This document shows positions 1 through 12,539 of a DNA stretch of 64,000 nucleotides, one piece after another. The stretch lies in NCBI GenBank assembly GCA_030248225.1, contig JASANE010028742.1, forward strand, positions 1-64,000. The letters run 5' to 3'. Position 1 is the first letter of the stretch. Each line of letters opens with the position of its first letter. The notes beneath the pieces are model-generated. The model did not search any database, had not been told where the DNA came from, and worked only from the letters and a program-made list of their open reading frames with translations. The position numbers and the translations under genes are program-made. The DNA comes from Trileptium ribeirensis. Lineage: Eukaryota; Nematoda; Enoplea; Enoplida; Thoracostomopsidae.

Positions 1-1028
1 CGAATTCAAAAAACTAGAAATCTTTTTGGCAGACTGCGCTTACGTACGACCATTTCTTGGAGATAAAACAGACAAAACCATCTCGGGAAAATAACAATGT
101 CGACGTTTTATTACAAAATTGGAACACGTAATCATATTGTAAATTGAGATGCAATTCTACCGGATCTCGCTCTGATATAAGAGATATAGAATCATAGTAA
201 TCTACTTCGCTGTCCTAATCTAATGTACATACGCATTGGTCCGCTTATTAATTACATACGGAAACACCCAAATTTTTGGAAATTTACGACGATCCCCTAT
301 CTAACAAACGAATGGTTGTCCATTCCTATAACGGTTCAGCTGTCCTGCACATTTGTAGTGATCTCGAGGTTCAGATGTGTAGTATGCATTCGTCTTCATT
401 TTCATTCGTACTCTTAATGACAAACCTCGGTTCCAACGCTGTTCTTGAAGGTGGGGCGGCCCATGCGGGACAAGTATATAAAAGAGTGGTCAAAATTTTA
501 GCCCGGCTCGGCCAATGTGTATTTTATTCGGCATAGTGATTATATCCCTAAGTCTTCCTTTATCGAAAACGAGGAGTCAGCTAGGTTCCTGGCAGGTCGC
601 ACCAAGGCAACGACCTACTATGGGAATGTCCCCAAAATTTACACGAACATAACCGTTATTTTATTACTCAGCCTTCTTAACTTATTCCTACGTTTTGTAT
701 ATCCGAGCTAATTTCATAGGGGAGTCATTATGACTGAATGTGGTTCCTCTTAATCGCTGCGAAGCGATATCGCTTGTGTTGGATAGGAAACCTACCAAAG
801 CTAAAGAATCAGGCGAAAATGGGATCCCCAATTCGTTTTGCCATATCCAGAGATTTCATTAATAATTAAATCCTTCTGTCAATTCTTCTGTCCGAATTAT
901 TCTGTCAATATCTTACCAATTTTTGTACTTATACTCGAGCATGTTTAAGATGGTAGCATCGTGTCGTTAACCTATTTTCCTCAAGAACCCGGCCGAATTT
1001 TCTCGATCAAAGAGTTTTAGCTAAAATT

Positions 1029-1184
1029 CCTATTGTTCCAGCTGTCTTTGTGAAGAATGTAACGAAATTCCTGGAGAGAATTATATTTTGCAAAGTTGTG
1101 ACTAAGTCCTATTGTTCCAGCTGTCTTTATGAAGAATGTAAAAAATTCCTGGAGAGAATTATATTTTGCAAAGTTGTGACTATG
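1029..1184. repeat. Two-copy tandem duplication, 79-bp unit
   Basis: The unit beginning CCTATTGTTCCAGCTGTCTT starts at 1029 and again at 1108. The copies differ by a few substitutions and a small indel. Any short open frame across it is a product of the duplication. Confidence 0.9.
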
Positions 1185-1443
1185 TGCTTTTGAAGCCGAT
1201 TGACCCAATGTGCAGATCCGGCACAGGATATAATCATCAAAGTAATGGTGGAAACAACTGAAACTAGGGTGAAAATCGTGGACTATCAACGCTCAAATAC
1301 ACGAAAGATATGCAAGGATCGGTTATGGCTATTGCAAAACTTATATCAAATGACTGTTATTTAACCATGGTCAACTCAACAATCTTTTCCTGTTCCTTAA
1401 TCTCAATTCGGTAGTCACGTAAAGATTCTTCCGCAAGCTTCGC

Positions 1444-1503
1444 GGATATTTTGTGTCCTAAACAGGGATTACCGGATATTTTGTGTCCTAAACAGGGATT
1501 ACC
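1444..1503. repeat. Perfect 30-bp tandem duplication
   Basis: The 30-bp unit beginning GGATATTTTGTGTCCTAAAC occurs twice back to back (1444-1473 and 1474-1503) without a mismatch, so it is recent. Confidence 0.95.
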
Positions 1504-2675
1504 GTGGGGAATCATAACGACTTAGACTTATAATTTTAAGGCGCCAGGGCTCAATCTCGAAGGGGATCTCCAAATTTTTTGTGACGGACAGACCGGAACA
1601 AACCGCGAGTTTCGACGGTTTCTAAACAGGTAAACATAACGGATGATCAACATACTGTGCTAATCATCTCTGTAAAGATCTAACGATGCTCATACCTTTA
1701 CCGCTTCATTATAATCGTACTACACACTTCCGTACGTCGATTCCAGTCTTTGTCCGATCAAGCCGTACCAATGCCAAACATCCGACCATCCGTTAAAGGG
1801 AAAGTCGTAAGCAAAAGTAAGAGCGAAAAACAGCACAATACACTTAAGCCACACAGCCGGTCGACAACCGACCGAAGACTGCCGAAGTCAAACGATTCGA
1901 GAAATCCGATAGGCACGTCCGACCTCGACGTCTTTTCTGTTACTTTTCATCGCTAGCCAATCAGGATTTTATTTTATGTGTGCGTTTTTTATTCAAAATC
2001 CAAATAAATTTTAGGATTGGGACGACTACCGCAAACCGTAGCGGTCCCAAATCAAACGAATTAATTTAGATTTTAATTGCCTTTAGGGGCTTCAATTTTT
2101 CTCGAATTTAATCCCCTTTTCCGGGGTCAATCAATATTTACAGAAGCTCGTAGGATGACACGATTTTGAGCTATAGATGTTGAATACTGTTCACAGCACA
2201 CTGCCGTACCCAGTACAGCCTTTAATGGTGGCACAAAGACTGACCCTCACTGCAGTGGTCAGAGTAGATACTACATTTGGTGCACTGTCATTTTCTAACA
2301 GTGACACAGATAATTTTAGTGAAGATAACAACGGAGATATGGTTTATTTCGTTATCGGCCTAAAAATCAAGGGTTAAAAAGGGAAAACCGTTTAACAAAA
2401 TACGTTAGAAGATCGTTCGCTAAAATATTATTTTGTCAATCTCAACTTGGAACGGTGCCCACTACTACATCCCTTTGTACACGAAGCTAATGGTAGAATA
2501 TATATCAACTGTTAAAGGCAAAAACTATCATACCGATAAATATTCATCCATGTAATACAAATTCGATAGAATATTGCATTCAATAACTTACTGGAATGAC
2601 TGCAACACAACAGCGAGGTTATTTTACACAATATAAAAGTAATATATACAACTTAAATCACAATGAAGGTCTCAC

Positions 2676-2933
2676 CTTTTGCCCCGGCAATTGTGCTACT
2701 TGCTCCCATTAAATTATCTAGATTAACCAAGCCAGAGTTTTCACCAAGAAACGTCTCCGGTGTTTTTAAATTAGCTCGTTGGGCACTAGTAGCGTTAGCT
2801 GCCGTCAACACTTCGCCGTTGTTAACTGACTGGGCTGCTCCAGCGCTAGCAGATCGAGTTCCAATGCTGCCCGATGGTCCACCAGACGATAGCTGATTTC
2901 TTAATGGGTCAAAATTCCATGGATCATCAGTGC
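2676..2933 (-). CDS. Epsin, exon with DPW and KTPETFLG block (C-terminal part)
   Basis: Exon of an epsin-family clathrin adaptor, which links ubiquitinated cargo and PIP2 membrane to clathrin and AP2. Read on the minus strand it has a polypyrimidine acceptor (TTACTTTTTAG) before 2933 and a strong donor (AAAG/GTGAGA) after 2676. The 86 codons begin with a DDPW motif (AP2 alpha-ear binding in the family) and include KTPETFLGENSGLVNLDNL, which closely resembles the conserved block that precedes the NPF motifs in animal epsins. The entry phase (two bases completing a Gly codon) matches the exit phase of the exon at 10566-10643, and it leaves in phase 1. The terminal NPF exon is not seen. Confidence 0.85.
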
Positions 2934-3798
2934 CTAAAAAGTAACAATAGAGACAGGAGAACATGTTAAATATTCATTATGTTCCCGTGAGAAAACGACT
3001 CTACGTCATCCACTTTGTCCAGAAAATAGTTATCGAAAAATATTCACATCAAATTTTAGACACAAAAGTACTTTACCAGAATCTGTCTGTGAATAGCTCT
3101 AAATTTTTAATTTTACCTGAACGATGATGATCGCATAATATGCTACGGTGCTAAAATTTTGACAAAAAATAATCAGCTAGAATATAAAACGAACTTTCAC
3201 ACAAAGTACTCATGCGCTGAACATTGCTCATGTTGGTCCAGTTATACAAATGTATACCATAAGTGTGGACCACGAAAATAGATTTTGTATTATATGATGT
3301 TTAATACGATAGCAATTGCCACAACTCGCTCGCAAAGTACTAATGAAAAAATAAAATTTTATTATAATTTACTCGTTATTCGCTCGCTCGTAAAGAGACA
3401 GTCAATTGTGGAGTGTACTGTATTTCGTCATTTTAACAACACGAATAGAAAGTACCCATAACATACACAGCATATAAACTGTACTAATAACGTAAGTCGC
3501 TGGGGTGGTGTCAGAATTTAAGTTAAATTGTTCTAGTCGTTCAGAGCTTAAAGGTAAATAAATGCTACACAAATATATAATTTTTTCGTGCTGCATTTAA
3601 TACAGTTCTTCCAAATTGTGGTGCTTTTCTGTACCATTTTCCATTTTTCTGAAAAATGTCAGCCTATTAATAGTTTCAGAATAGACGAAGTGACTTGAGT
3701 ACGTATGTATTATGATGATAATATCTATGACGTTTAAAGGCAACACCGTTTGTATAGATCAGTACAGCTGATAATATCTTCAAATCATATCATATCGA

Positions 3799-4022
3799 AC
3801 CATAAACACAGAGGGAAATAATTTCCTTGCAAGTATAACAAACCTGGGTGGAATTTAGCATTTATAATACTTTAGTTTTATACAAAGGAAATACGTAACA
3901 GTTCATTATGCACCATAATCACAGAGGGAAATAATTTCCTTGCAAGTGTGTCAAACCAGTGTGGCATTTAGCATTTCTAAAACTTTAGTTTTAAACAGAG
4001 GAAGTACGTAACAGTTCATAAT
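3799..4022. repeat. Two-copy tandem duplication, 113-bp unit
   Basis: The unit containing CACAGAGGGAAATAATTTCC starts at 3799 and again at 3912, at roughly 85-90% identity by eye. Both copies end in CGTAACAGTTCAT. Confidence 0.85.
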
Positions 4023-4909
4023 ATTTCTATCTCTGTACTGTAACAATCATAACTCGTCAACACATTGATTGATCTTCGAATTTTTTGTTATACGCGTGAT
4101 TATAGCGCAAGGGTAAGCTCTGCTGTGTAACATTTTCTGACTAAAAATTCAAAAACTGCGATCGGGTGGTATTAGTAGTGTCATTTTGGTGATATGAAGA
4201 CATCCGATAGTTCAAGTCTTCACGAAGTTGTTGGATCGATAAATGTTTTCCATGCTTTCAGCGAGCTGTAAGTCTTTATTGTTATGCAGTTGTATAATAT
4301 TTTGCCCGAGCAGCCGTTTTCAACTTATGGGCCCAAAATTAAAAAATACCCCCAAAAAGTTGTTTTCAAAATTTTGAAGTAACAAATTTTTTCCTAACTG
4401 CATGTGACCGATGAAATTATGTAACACGTTAAATATGTTATTTTAAGGCACCAATGTGCATACGACCCAGAGACGCTGCAGCCAACTAGAAGTATTCCAC
4501 GTTGGCGACAAAGATATTCCATTTTTTAATTTTTCCAACGGAGCTGTAATTATAATGCTACCGCGGCGATTGAGGGTTTGGGAATGTTTAATAAGGTGCA
4601 ACTGTAGGAATTTATGTGCGTCCTGTGTGTCTATACTTAATGCGCTACAGCCACATAACATCCAAAACAATCAAAGTAAAATAGAATTTTTCTATAATCT
4701 TGTGAATAGTAAAATGCCGTTTTAAATTATATGCTGTAAATGATCAACACATACCCTTAATATACTAGTAACTCTATCGGAATTGCACAACGTAGTGCAG
4801 CATAGGTACACCTACGCCTTTTGCGTGCACATCAAATCAGCTCTCGATAGCATTCGTCGATATGCTACATGTGCACATCACACAATACCAGCACAAGTTA
4901 CAACAAAAC

Positions 4910-7640
4910 TAACACTGGCAATGAGTTTCCCATCAGGTTCAACTTATCAGCTACCCAAGACGTCAGAACAAATTTTCAAATTTTGGGCTCGAGAAAGCAT
5001 GAGGGTGCCATACCTCAAACCCCATAAATCCAAAACCAGAGCCTTAATCGAAAAACAAAAAGAGGCATCGGCATGTAGGGTCATTACACGCTACGATGTC
5101 CTTTTGGTCGGGGGGTAAAACTGGGTATTTTGGCCAATTACACATAAACGCGCAGGGAACTGGTAAAAATGTTATTTACGCTAGGAAGCGTCATTAGTTA
5201 GCTAGTTCAAACAAAAAAAATTTTCGGCTTCACGCACGCCGTAAGAGGCTGAACATCCATATAAGTCCCAAATTGACAAAAATCGTAATGACTAATTTTA
5301 CGACCTCTTTTTTTCGGGTAGTGTGGTGGCTCCGTGTTCAAAGTTATGGCCCAAATTCTTTTCTATGCAGGATTAGTAAGGTCTACACAACATTTTTAAT
5401 TGCGCGGTTTTCAAATCTACTCCAATCATGGAGAGTGACAGCTGTGGATATGGCATGGACCCCAGTTTTACCCCCCCCCCCCCGACCAAATTCTTTTTTT
5501 GGTCATTGCTCGTTACTTATGCATGGTACATAAACGTTGATCATTATCATACCTGTCCCCTGGGTGCCTTTTCAAAAAATATTAACCCAGGTGCTTGCTG
5601 TTTCTTACCCCAGCGCTAGGGTTAAAAGGTCGATTTTAGCACATTTAATTACCCCCCCGGACAGTTGCTAGTTAGGGGTATGGTGAAGTCAGTAGAAGTC
5701 AATTAATTTGTCTGTTATGGTTTTTTCCAATCACGAAGCGAATGGTGAAACAACCTGAGCTCTATCTCGCGCCCGACCTGTTGATCTCGGGCTTTTACCC
5801 ACCCCCGAACACCACCAAAATGTGGAAAAATCGAACATATAATGTTATTTCGAGGAAATTTCACGCTTTTGGTTCATAGTACATTGTGGCAATACATTTC
5901 GACGTCATGTCGCAAAATTATTTTTTGAAAAAATTCCAAATTTACCCCCCCAACCATGGTCTCAGGTATGTACACTGGCAGTTGATATGGGCTGCCATTT
6001 TGTACACCTCATAGTGGAAATTGTGGTATATATAGAATATCTTACATACCGATTTCAAGTTAACTATGCTGGTTAAACACGGTCGAATTGGCCATCTCAC
6101 ATTTTTACCCCCCCCCCCGACCACCAGCTACTTCCGGCATTCTAACATATCTGGCAAAGGGTGTTGTGAATTTTTTTGCATAACACTTCCCCCATGCTAA
6201 ACTATCGATATAAATAGCTACCGTTTATGGCCGCGTCGTTTCCATTTAATAACCGGTATAAATCGGCACCCCCGTGTTTTAAAAGTGTTAAATTTGACCC
6301 AAGAATAGGCATAAAAAGCTTAATTTTTGACATACGGAGTTCCGCATAACATCATTTTGACCGCGCTGATGGGCTGCACGAGATACGATCACATAATCGA
6401 GGCTAGACGCAACCTGGAGCATACCAGAGGCCATTTTATGGTACCTTGCTGAGCAGCAGGGGTGGTATTTGGGAAGCCATAGCATAAAAACGGTTAAAAA
6501 ATTTACTATAACGACCTCAAATTAGGGATCCTTGACGTTTTTTTGGTCATAGGGTGTAAAAATGAAGATAATCGGAGCCAAAAAAGTCATTAATCATTTT
6601 TTCTGGGGCAAAAGGACATCGTAGCGTGAAATGACCCTTTATCATTTTGCTATGAAATACAACCAAACAGAAAAAATTCGAAAGTTACGATAAAAATAAC
6701 CTTGCTTCCGTGAAGGGTACTACAAAACCTTCATTTTGACCTCTGACCCTTAATGAGTTTCCCATGCCCGAAAACCACCAGGTAAAACTTATCAGCCGCC
6801 CAAGACATCAGAACAAATTTTTAAATTTTGGGTCGAGGAACCATTGGGGCGCCATACCCACGTACCTCAAACCCCGTAAATCCAGAATTGGAGCTTAATC
6901 GAAAAACAAAAAAGAGGCATCGGAATTTATCATTTTACTATGAAATAAAACCATCCAGAGAAAACATAGATAGTTAAGATAAAAATAACCTTACTTCAGT
7001 GAAGGGTACTAAAATGGGGCCAAAAAACCCACATTTCGGCCTTTGACCCCGGAACCAGACCCCAAATCAAAAATACCCGGGCATCGGCATTTATCTTTTA
7101 CCATGAAATAAAACCAACCAAAAAAATTCGAAAGTTACGATAAAAATATACTGGCTTCCGTGAGGGGTACTAAAATGGTGTAAAAACCCTCATTTTGACC
7201 TCTGACCGCGAACCAAAATGGCACCATACCCTTGTACCCATGGAACCATGGGTCGCAGAGCAAAACCAATACCAGCAATGAATTTACCACGCCCGAAAAC
7301 CTTCAAATGAAACTTTTCAGCCGCCCAGGACGTCAGAACAAATTTTCTAATTTTCGCTCGAGGAACCATGAACGTGCCATACCTGAAACCCCATAACTCT
7401 AACAACCGGAGCCTTAATCGAAAAACAAAAAAGAGGCATCGGCATTTATCATTTTGCTATGAAATAAAACCAACCAGAGAAAAAAATTAGATAGTTAAGA
7501 TAAAAATAACCTTGCTTCCGCGAAGGGTACTAAAATGGTGCCAAAACCCACGTTTTGGCCCCTGACCCCGGAACCACACCCCAAATCAAAAACACTCGGG
7601 GATGTACACGGTAAATCGACTATGCTGGTTCGAATGAGCT
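4910..7640. repeat. Degenerate tandem repeat field with poly-C tracts
   Basis: A block containing GTCAGAACAAATTTT, then a CGAGGAACC-like segment, then CTTAATCGAAAAACAAAA and GAGGCATCGG occurs at about 4,960-5,075, 6,790-6,920 and 7,320-7,445. A companion block (AAGATAAAAATAACCTTGCTTCCG followed by GAAGGGTACTA) recurs near 6,690, 6,975, 7,135 and 7,500. Between 5,260 and 6,130 there are several 8-12 base C runs preceded by TTTA. The spacing suggests a decayed satellite with a unit of a few hundred bases. The ORFs inside are not credible genes. Confidence 0.7.
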
Positions 7641-8049
7641 CAAGATCATGGAAATCGCTTAAGGCGTTCACGAGTTATGGCCGAGCACACACACCCACAG
7701 ACGGAATTCAAAAGATTTCACCCCTGCAACACACAATCTCCACTACGTTTCACTACGTTCTGATTACCGTATTATTGGCTTTCCGAGATTGAGGTGAGAG
7801 ATGGAGAGAGCATAACCTAGCCAAGCAACAGCAATTTTTATCCTGATTCGTTTGAAGATTTCCTGGGTGGGTAGAGATGATGAGAGTAGAATTCAGACTT
7901 TGCTGAATAAGCATTGAAAAAAGAACCAGAAAGAAAAAGAAACAATGGTCTCCGCGTATATATAAACATTTATATATCAACATAAACATATATAAAAATA
8001 AACAATTAATAAATACGTCGGAGAATATGCCACTCCGATATGGGGATCT

Positions 8050-8774
8050 AGTGCTAGCAGCTCGAGGTGGAAGAAGCTAGAAGTGGCAGAAAGCCACAGG
8101 CTGTCCTCGCATGACTGATTCCGACCACCTGCACAGGGAAGCGAAGGTCTTGTTCATCAGGGAACACGCAAAGATGCAGAGCGAACAATATCTTCTGAGC
8201 TACCATCAAGAAACACATCCTGGTTTCAAACATACTCAAGCTGCGGAACCCCCGAGAAAGCAAAAGCGCACACTCATGATGATGCGCAACAAGTTCGCTC
8301 AACTTCTGTGTAACGGTCGAATCACAAAAAAAACAACTACCGAACGTCATCAAAACCATCCACACAAATTGCACCAGAGCAGTCTTGGAGCAGTACACAG
8401 CCAATAAACTGCTCAACAGGCCACAGCCTGACATTGATAAATCTGAAGAATCTCTCACAAGATATGCGCGTGGCACCCTTGCGCAAGTCCCATCGAGCTA
8501 TTCCATCCTTCTGAAGAACTACCAGGCAAGGATTGATGGAAGTGTTATCGATTTTTGCCCTGACTGCCACCAGACCCCACTTGTTCGCGTGCCCGGCGCA
8601 CCCTACGACCTTAACTGTCGAGAGTCTGTGGGTGCTACAATGCGAAGTCACTCAATTCCTAAAGCTCGATGGCGAAAGTGCTCAAAAACTGATCTGTCTA
8701 CGCCGTGGTGGGGTTATGATCATCATCAAGCATTGAAAATAACTAACTACGTGCGAGAGTGTATTTCAGAATAA
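8050..8774 (+). pseudogene. 3' end of a jockey/BS-like non-LTR retrotransposon ORF2
   Basis: The plus strand encodes the region that lies after the reverse transcriptase domain in jockey-type elements. Recognisable parts are ATGCPRMTDSDHLHREAK with a following REHAKMQSEQYLLS stretch, then PPRKQKRTL. After a frameshift come YSILLKNYQARIDGSVIDFC, a PDCHQTP zinc-binding-like segment, and in another frame CPAHPTTLTVESLW. The series matches the usual order (HLH.EAK, .RTLAQLRSGY, ARIDPSV.D.CP.C, NCP..PT.LT...LW). At least two frameshifts separate the blocks and there is no RT core, so this is a dead 5'-truncated copy, typical of target-primed insertion. It lies in an epsin intron, antisense to the gene. 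Confidence 0.75.
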
Positions 8775-10565
8775 TAGGAATGAAAAAATAAGCTCTTTCA
8801 CGCCGTTTCTTATTTACTTAATACTATAGGTTCGACGGTGTGATAAAAAGCAGTGTATATTTTGACGATTTAAGGGAGCAAATTCATTGAATATAATTCA
8901 GTTCCGATTATTCCGGAGAAAAACGAAGCTTTTGCGAAACTTCTGATTTTGGGGCGTAACGTCATTTAGAAAAAGATGATATCGCTCGATGATGTGAGCG
9001 AATATAGACCTCTTAATACTGGCCTCCGCTTCCTGGTCGTGATGATTTTATGCCACACTTGTAAACGTAAAAGAACATTTGCATAACGACCATATAAATC
9101 TTTTATTGAAAGGAGCGAGCTGAGTTTCCTCCCATAACTTTGCTAAAGGGAAAAATCGTAATTTATTTTGTATCCATCTGTGGAAATCATATAACTCGCA
9201 CATCATCGATGGATCCTCAAAAATGATTAATTTGATCACAGAATCAATCTCCCTTTCATTATACGCCAAACCCGCCGACCACGTCTTCCGGGTCAAAACC
9301 ACTTTCGAGATTTGAGCCAGTTTAAAAATACACAAATAGCGAAAATAAATGTTTTACAAAGAATATTTTGTTTGTCGGAGTGAACTATGGTATTATATAG
9401 GGTTAATGAACGCGTTAAACAAATTGGTTTCATTGTTTCAATACAACATTGGTTGTGTTATTAACTCTGCGGGATCGTGTCGAAGCAAAATTTGGTAAAT
9501 TTAGGCACTAGTCCAAATTTTCCATTTTTCCAATATATGTAAGATGTATGCTGGTATATTGAACGTGTTCACGTCTTCGGTGTTCTGCTACATACGATAC
9601 AAATTAATAGCTGTATTTGCGTGGTACGCTTCAAAATAGGACAGTTTTAGTGGCCATACTACGTAAAAATTACTCTTCAAGCTTGTATGTCGCAAGCCAA
9701 GGTGAAATTGAGCGAGCGTGGTGTCACATCAAATGGACAATTTTTAATCACTTGCAACAGGCTTTGGGTTTGCTGTATATATTACGCTAAAACCTCCATT
9801 GTTTATAATTATTGTTGATATATAAAAAATAATTACTGCCCTTAATGCATTACCGTGACGTTATTGTGCTCATGGGACATTGAGCAGAAAAATTTCGACA
9901 ATTACTTTATTTGTTGAGGGATATAGCAAGTCTCGGGGTTTTATGGTCCCGCAGCATTACAAAAATTGTCGTCTGCTATATATGCTTACATAACTAGCGT
10001 CATACTAAATAGACACACCGAACAATGATAAAGTATCCAACGCAATTTCGTTCAATTTCCTTTTGCCTCAAGCTACCTGGCTTCTCCACTCGCTAAAAAC
10101 TTTACCATGGGGCATCCCTGATTTGGAATATGCCGGATTTTGCTAAGCGGAGAACTTCCTCCCCACGGGTTAAAATGAATGACGCCATCCGATTTCGGAA
10201 TCAAAAAAATTACAAACTTTAATGTGTTTCAGCGAAAAATGCTAAAATCTTTAACAGTACAAAAAGTCACAGCTGAGGTTAAAAGTAACTTTCCTTCCAA
10301 AATTTTTACTGTTGTTAATTAAAGTTTTAACTCATGAGAGTGTTTTTGTAAAAAAATTTTTTGCAAATTTTTATGTCAGTTGCCGGCAGAGATGTTTTCC
10401 ACTGGGGAAGCAAAAAAATTGCCAAGAGGAACGACCGGGAAGCACCCGATTTCTGCCGGGGCCAACCAAAAAAGCCGCCCCCGCTTTGGAGAAGCCAGCA
10501 TATAAATGCATTGATATATGGAAGCTCGTGGCGTTCAAAAGCAACTCAATCATTTCAGCGCATAC

Positions 10566-10643
10566 CAGAGACAAACGGATCGGCCGATGCTGTTGTCGAA
10601 GTTTGTACCGGCGCCCAAGGATCATTCTGTGGCGATGAGAAAT
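10566..10643 (-). CDS. Epsin, small internal exon with DPW motif
   Basis: A 78-bp exon of the same epsin gene. The minus strand shows an acceptor TTGTGTTTTAG before 10643 and a donor TCTG/GTATGC after 10566. Translation gives FSSPQNDPWAPVQTS and then TTASADPFVS, with one DPW motif (AP2 appendage binding in epsins) and a DPF, which also binds AP2. The exon enters in phase 2 and exits in phase 1, so it joins its neighbours without changing frame, creating Asp and Gly codons at the junctions. Its length is a multiple of three, so skipping would be frame-neutral. It is too short to be found by ORF length alone. Confidence 0.8.
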
Positions 10644-11531
10644 CTAAAACACAATATAACAAAAGACCATTAATAATTCAAAACCAGCTGCTTTAAAACT
10701 TGGAACAAATACTATGCGTAATATAATAGCAAATAGCTAAACAAATTACATGGTGATTTTCTCTGGAATGACGAGATATGCATTAATATACCAAGCAAGT
10801 TATTAGCGCCAGCACTGTGTTGAACGTGAATCCCTCCAACTTTAAGTACCGAACTCCCCTATAAGTGAGCATTCCAGTATACCATACATTTTATTGCAAG
10901 AGATACAGTACGAGGGCAGTACTAACCCATTATAGAGCACTATATGAAATGTGAAGCCCTGCAGATGTGAAAACTGAAGTCATATTCTTATTGAATCATC
11001 TAATTATCTGGATGAAAATTAACATGGGGGTGTGGTGGAGGGGGCCCTAGCATTCTAAAATTCCCCCTAGAAAAACAAGATGCCTCTGATTCGTGTGTCC
11101 TGGCAACATTTTGGCTTCCCCGATTCATTGCCTGTTGGCAAATTTTTTTGTTTCACTCGGGGAAAATACTCCCAAATGACATAAAGTCTTATTAAAATTT
11201 TTACGCTAAACTTCCGTCTCAAAGCCCAAAAATTCATAAAATTTTTTCAAAATTTGCTTGAAATTAGCCTTTTGCTCCATAAAAAGCGTTTTCGCAGTGT
11301 TTCTGACAGGATTTTTATTAACCGTTTTCTCTTGACAAAATGCCCCCTGGCAAAATCGGAACCCCTGTAAATTTTTCAACCAATGGGTAGCCGAGCGCAG
11401 AGGCGGATCATGACCTAATGGGACCCTGAGACCGATTTTTCTTGCTGGCCCCAAAATATAAAGAAACACTAGCTATACAGATAGAGTTGTTAACATACTA
11501 ATTGCTACAGTTACTAATATATAGCACCTAC
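10644..11531 (-). other. Epsin intron with a C/G-rich dispersed repeat
   Basis: GT-AG intron of about 0.9 kb. Positions 11,100-11,450 belong to the dispersed family listed separately. I see nothing else in it. Confidence 0.6.
11100..11450 (+). repeat. Dispersed repeat, CCCCCTGGCAAAAT family, copy 1
   Basis: Shares a colinear series with 12,540-12,985 and, inverted, with 63,420-63,800: AAAATTTGCTT, then AAAAGCGTTTT.GCAGTGTTTC, a TGACA.GATTTTTA segment, then AAAATGCCCCCTGGCAAAAT. The length and colinearity indicate a transposon-derived family. I cannot assign a superfamily. Confidence 0.7.
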
Positions 11532-11856
11532 CTCCTGCAGGCGCGATACCAGATTGCCTTGGAGTGCCAACGCCAGATCCAGTTACGGGAGCCCATGGGT
11601 CTGAATGTGTAACATTATCTTGTCCAATCGGCTGACTTGGATGTCTCTGTACACCTGGTGGGGCCGGTAGTACCGGAGTAGCCCACGTACCATCCATAGA
11701 TTGTTGTCCAACAGATGGCACTGGCACTGCAGCTGAGGGGCCACCCCACGGATCGTTACTATTTTCAACCGGAGAAAATACGCTTCCTCCTGCCGCACCA
11801 TCCAACTCGCTAGGATTCAGTGACAGTAAATCATCAAGTGCTGAGCCGCCAGGTTT
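11532..11856 (-). CDS. Epsin, exon with two DPW motifs
   Basis: A 325-bp exon of the epsin gene. The minus strand has an acceptor ATTTGTTTTAG before 11856 and a donor GGAG/GTAGGT after 11532. It reads in frame from KPGGSALDDLLSLNPSEL through NSNDPWGGPS to VTHSDPWAPVTGSG and IAPAG. Two DPW motifs in a Ser/Pro/Gly-rich unstructured context are typical of the epsin middle region, and DDLLSL resembles an acidic Leu-rich clathrin-binding type sequence (inference). Entry is phase 0, matching the UIM exon at 17653-17873. Exit is phase 1, matching the next exon. Confidence 0.85.
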
Positions 11857-12539
11857 CTAAAACAAATATAATGTCGAGTACTTGTCTGTGTGAGTGTCAG
11901 AAAACATCAGTGTGTTTAAAACTAAACCCAGCAATCCCAACAAACGAAATTCTGTCACTAAAGACGGCGCAAGATCGATTTAATACTTCTTCGTGTAAGT
12001 TATATCCTGGCGTCCCCAAAATGGGGTGCGATGGAACTGCACCTAGCATTTTGGATAACGCCTGGCAAACAAACCGGCGCCCTACGGCAGCGGCCCCCTG
12101 GCAAAATGTTACTTCCCCCGGCAAAAGTCCGGTGCCAAAAATTTTTGGCTTTCCAATGGTTAAAATAACCCATAGTTGACATAAAAAACCACAAGTTTTC
12201 ACTAAAACCCTCTCCGGAGTTAAAAAATTTGGCTATCAGCAAAAATTTTTTAAGTAGCTTTTAACCTCAATCTAGACATTTTTGCACCATTTCTGAGAAT
12301 ATTTATTAGCAATTTTAGCGTTTTTCCCTGACAAATATCACATTTTGAGAATTCTTAAATTTCGGCCCCCAGTTCAACCCAGATGTGTCCTGCCAAATTT
12401 CGGCGTCATAGTCTGAACAGACCCCCCTCAGCTCCCTGGCAAAATTTCTAGAGAATGGAGAATTCCAGTTCCAAAGCTTCCAGTATACAGAAAAATGCTA
12501 AAACCACGTTTTAAGAAAATGATTCATAATTATCTTCTG

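Larger units (their letters stand above)
1..2675. other. Epsin downstream intron or flank, no exon recognised
   Basis: Apart from two short tandem duplications listed separately I see no conserved coding sequence here. The epsin exon at 2676-2933 ends with a splice donor, so this stretch should be intron leading to a last exon encoding NPF motifs. I looked for NPF codons on the minus strand and found none, so that exon probably lies beyond the left edge. Confidence 0.4.
2934..10565 (-). other. Epsin intron (about 7.6 kb) filled with repeats
   Basis: GT-AG intron between the two downstream epsin exons. It holds a 113-bp duplication, a degenerate tandem repeat field and a non-LTR retrotransposon tail, all listed separately. 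In 8,775-10,565 I see only AT-rich DNA without recognisable genes. Confidence 0.65.

Noticed and set aside
8054..8476. 140-codon minus-strand ORF
   Set aside because: Antisense to the jockey-like retrotransposon tail, which has recognisable motifs on the plus strand.
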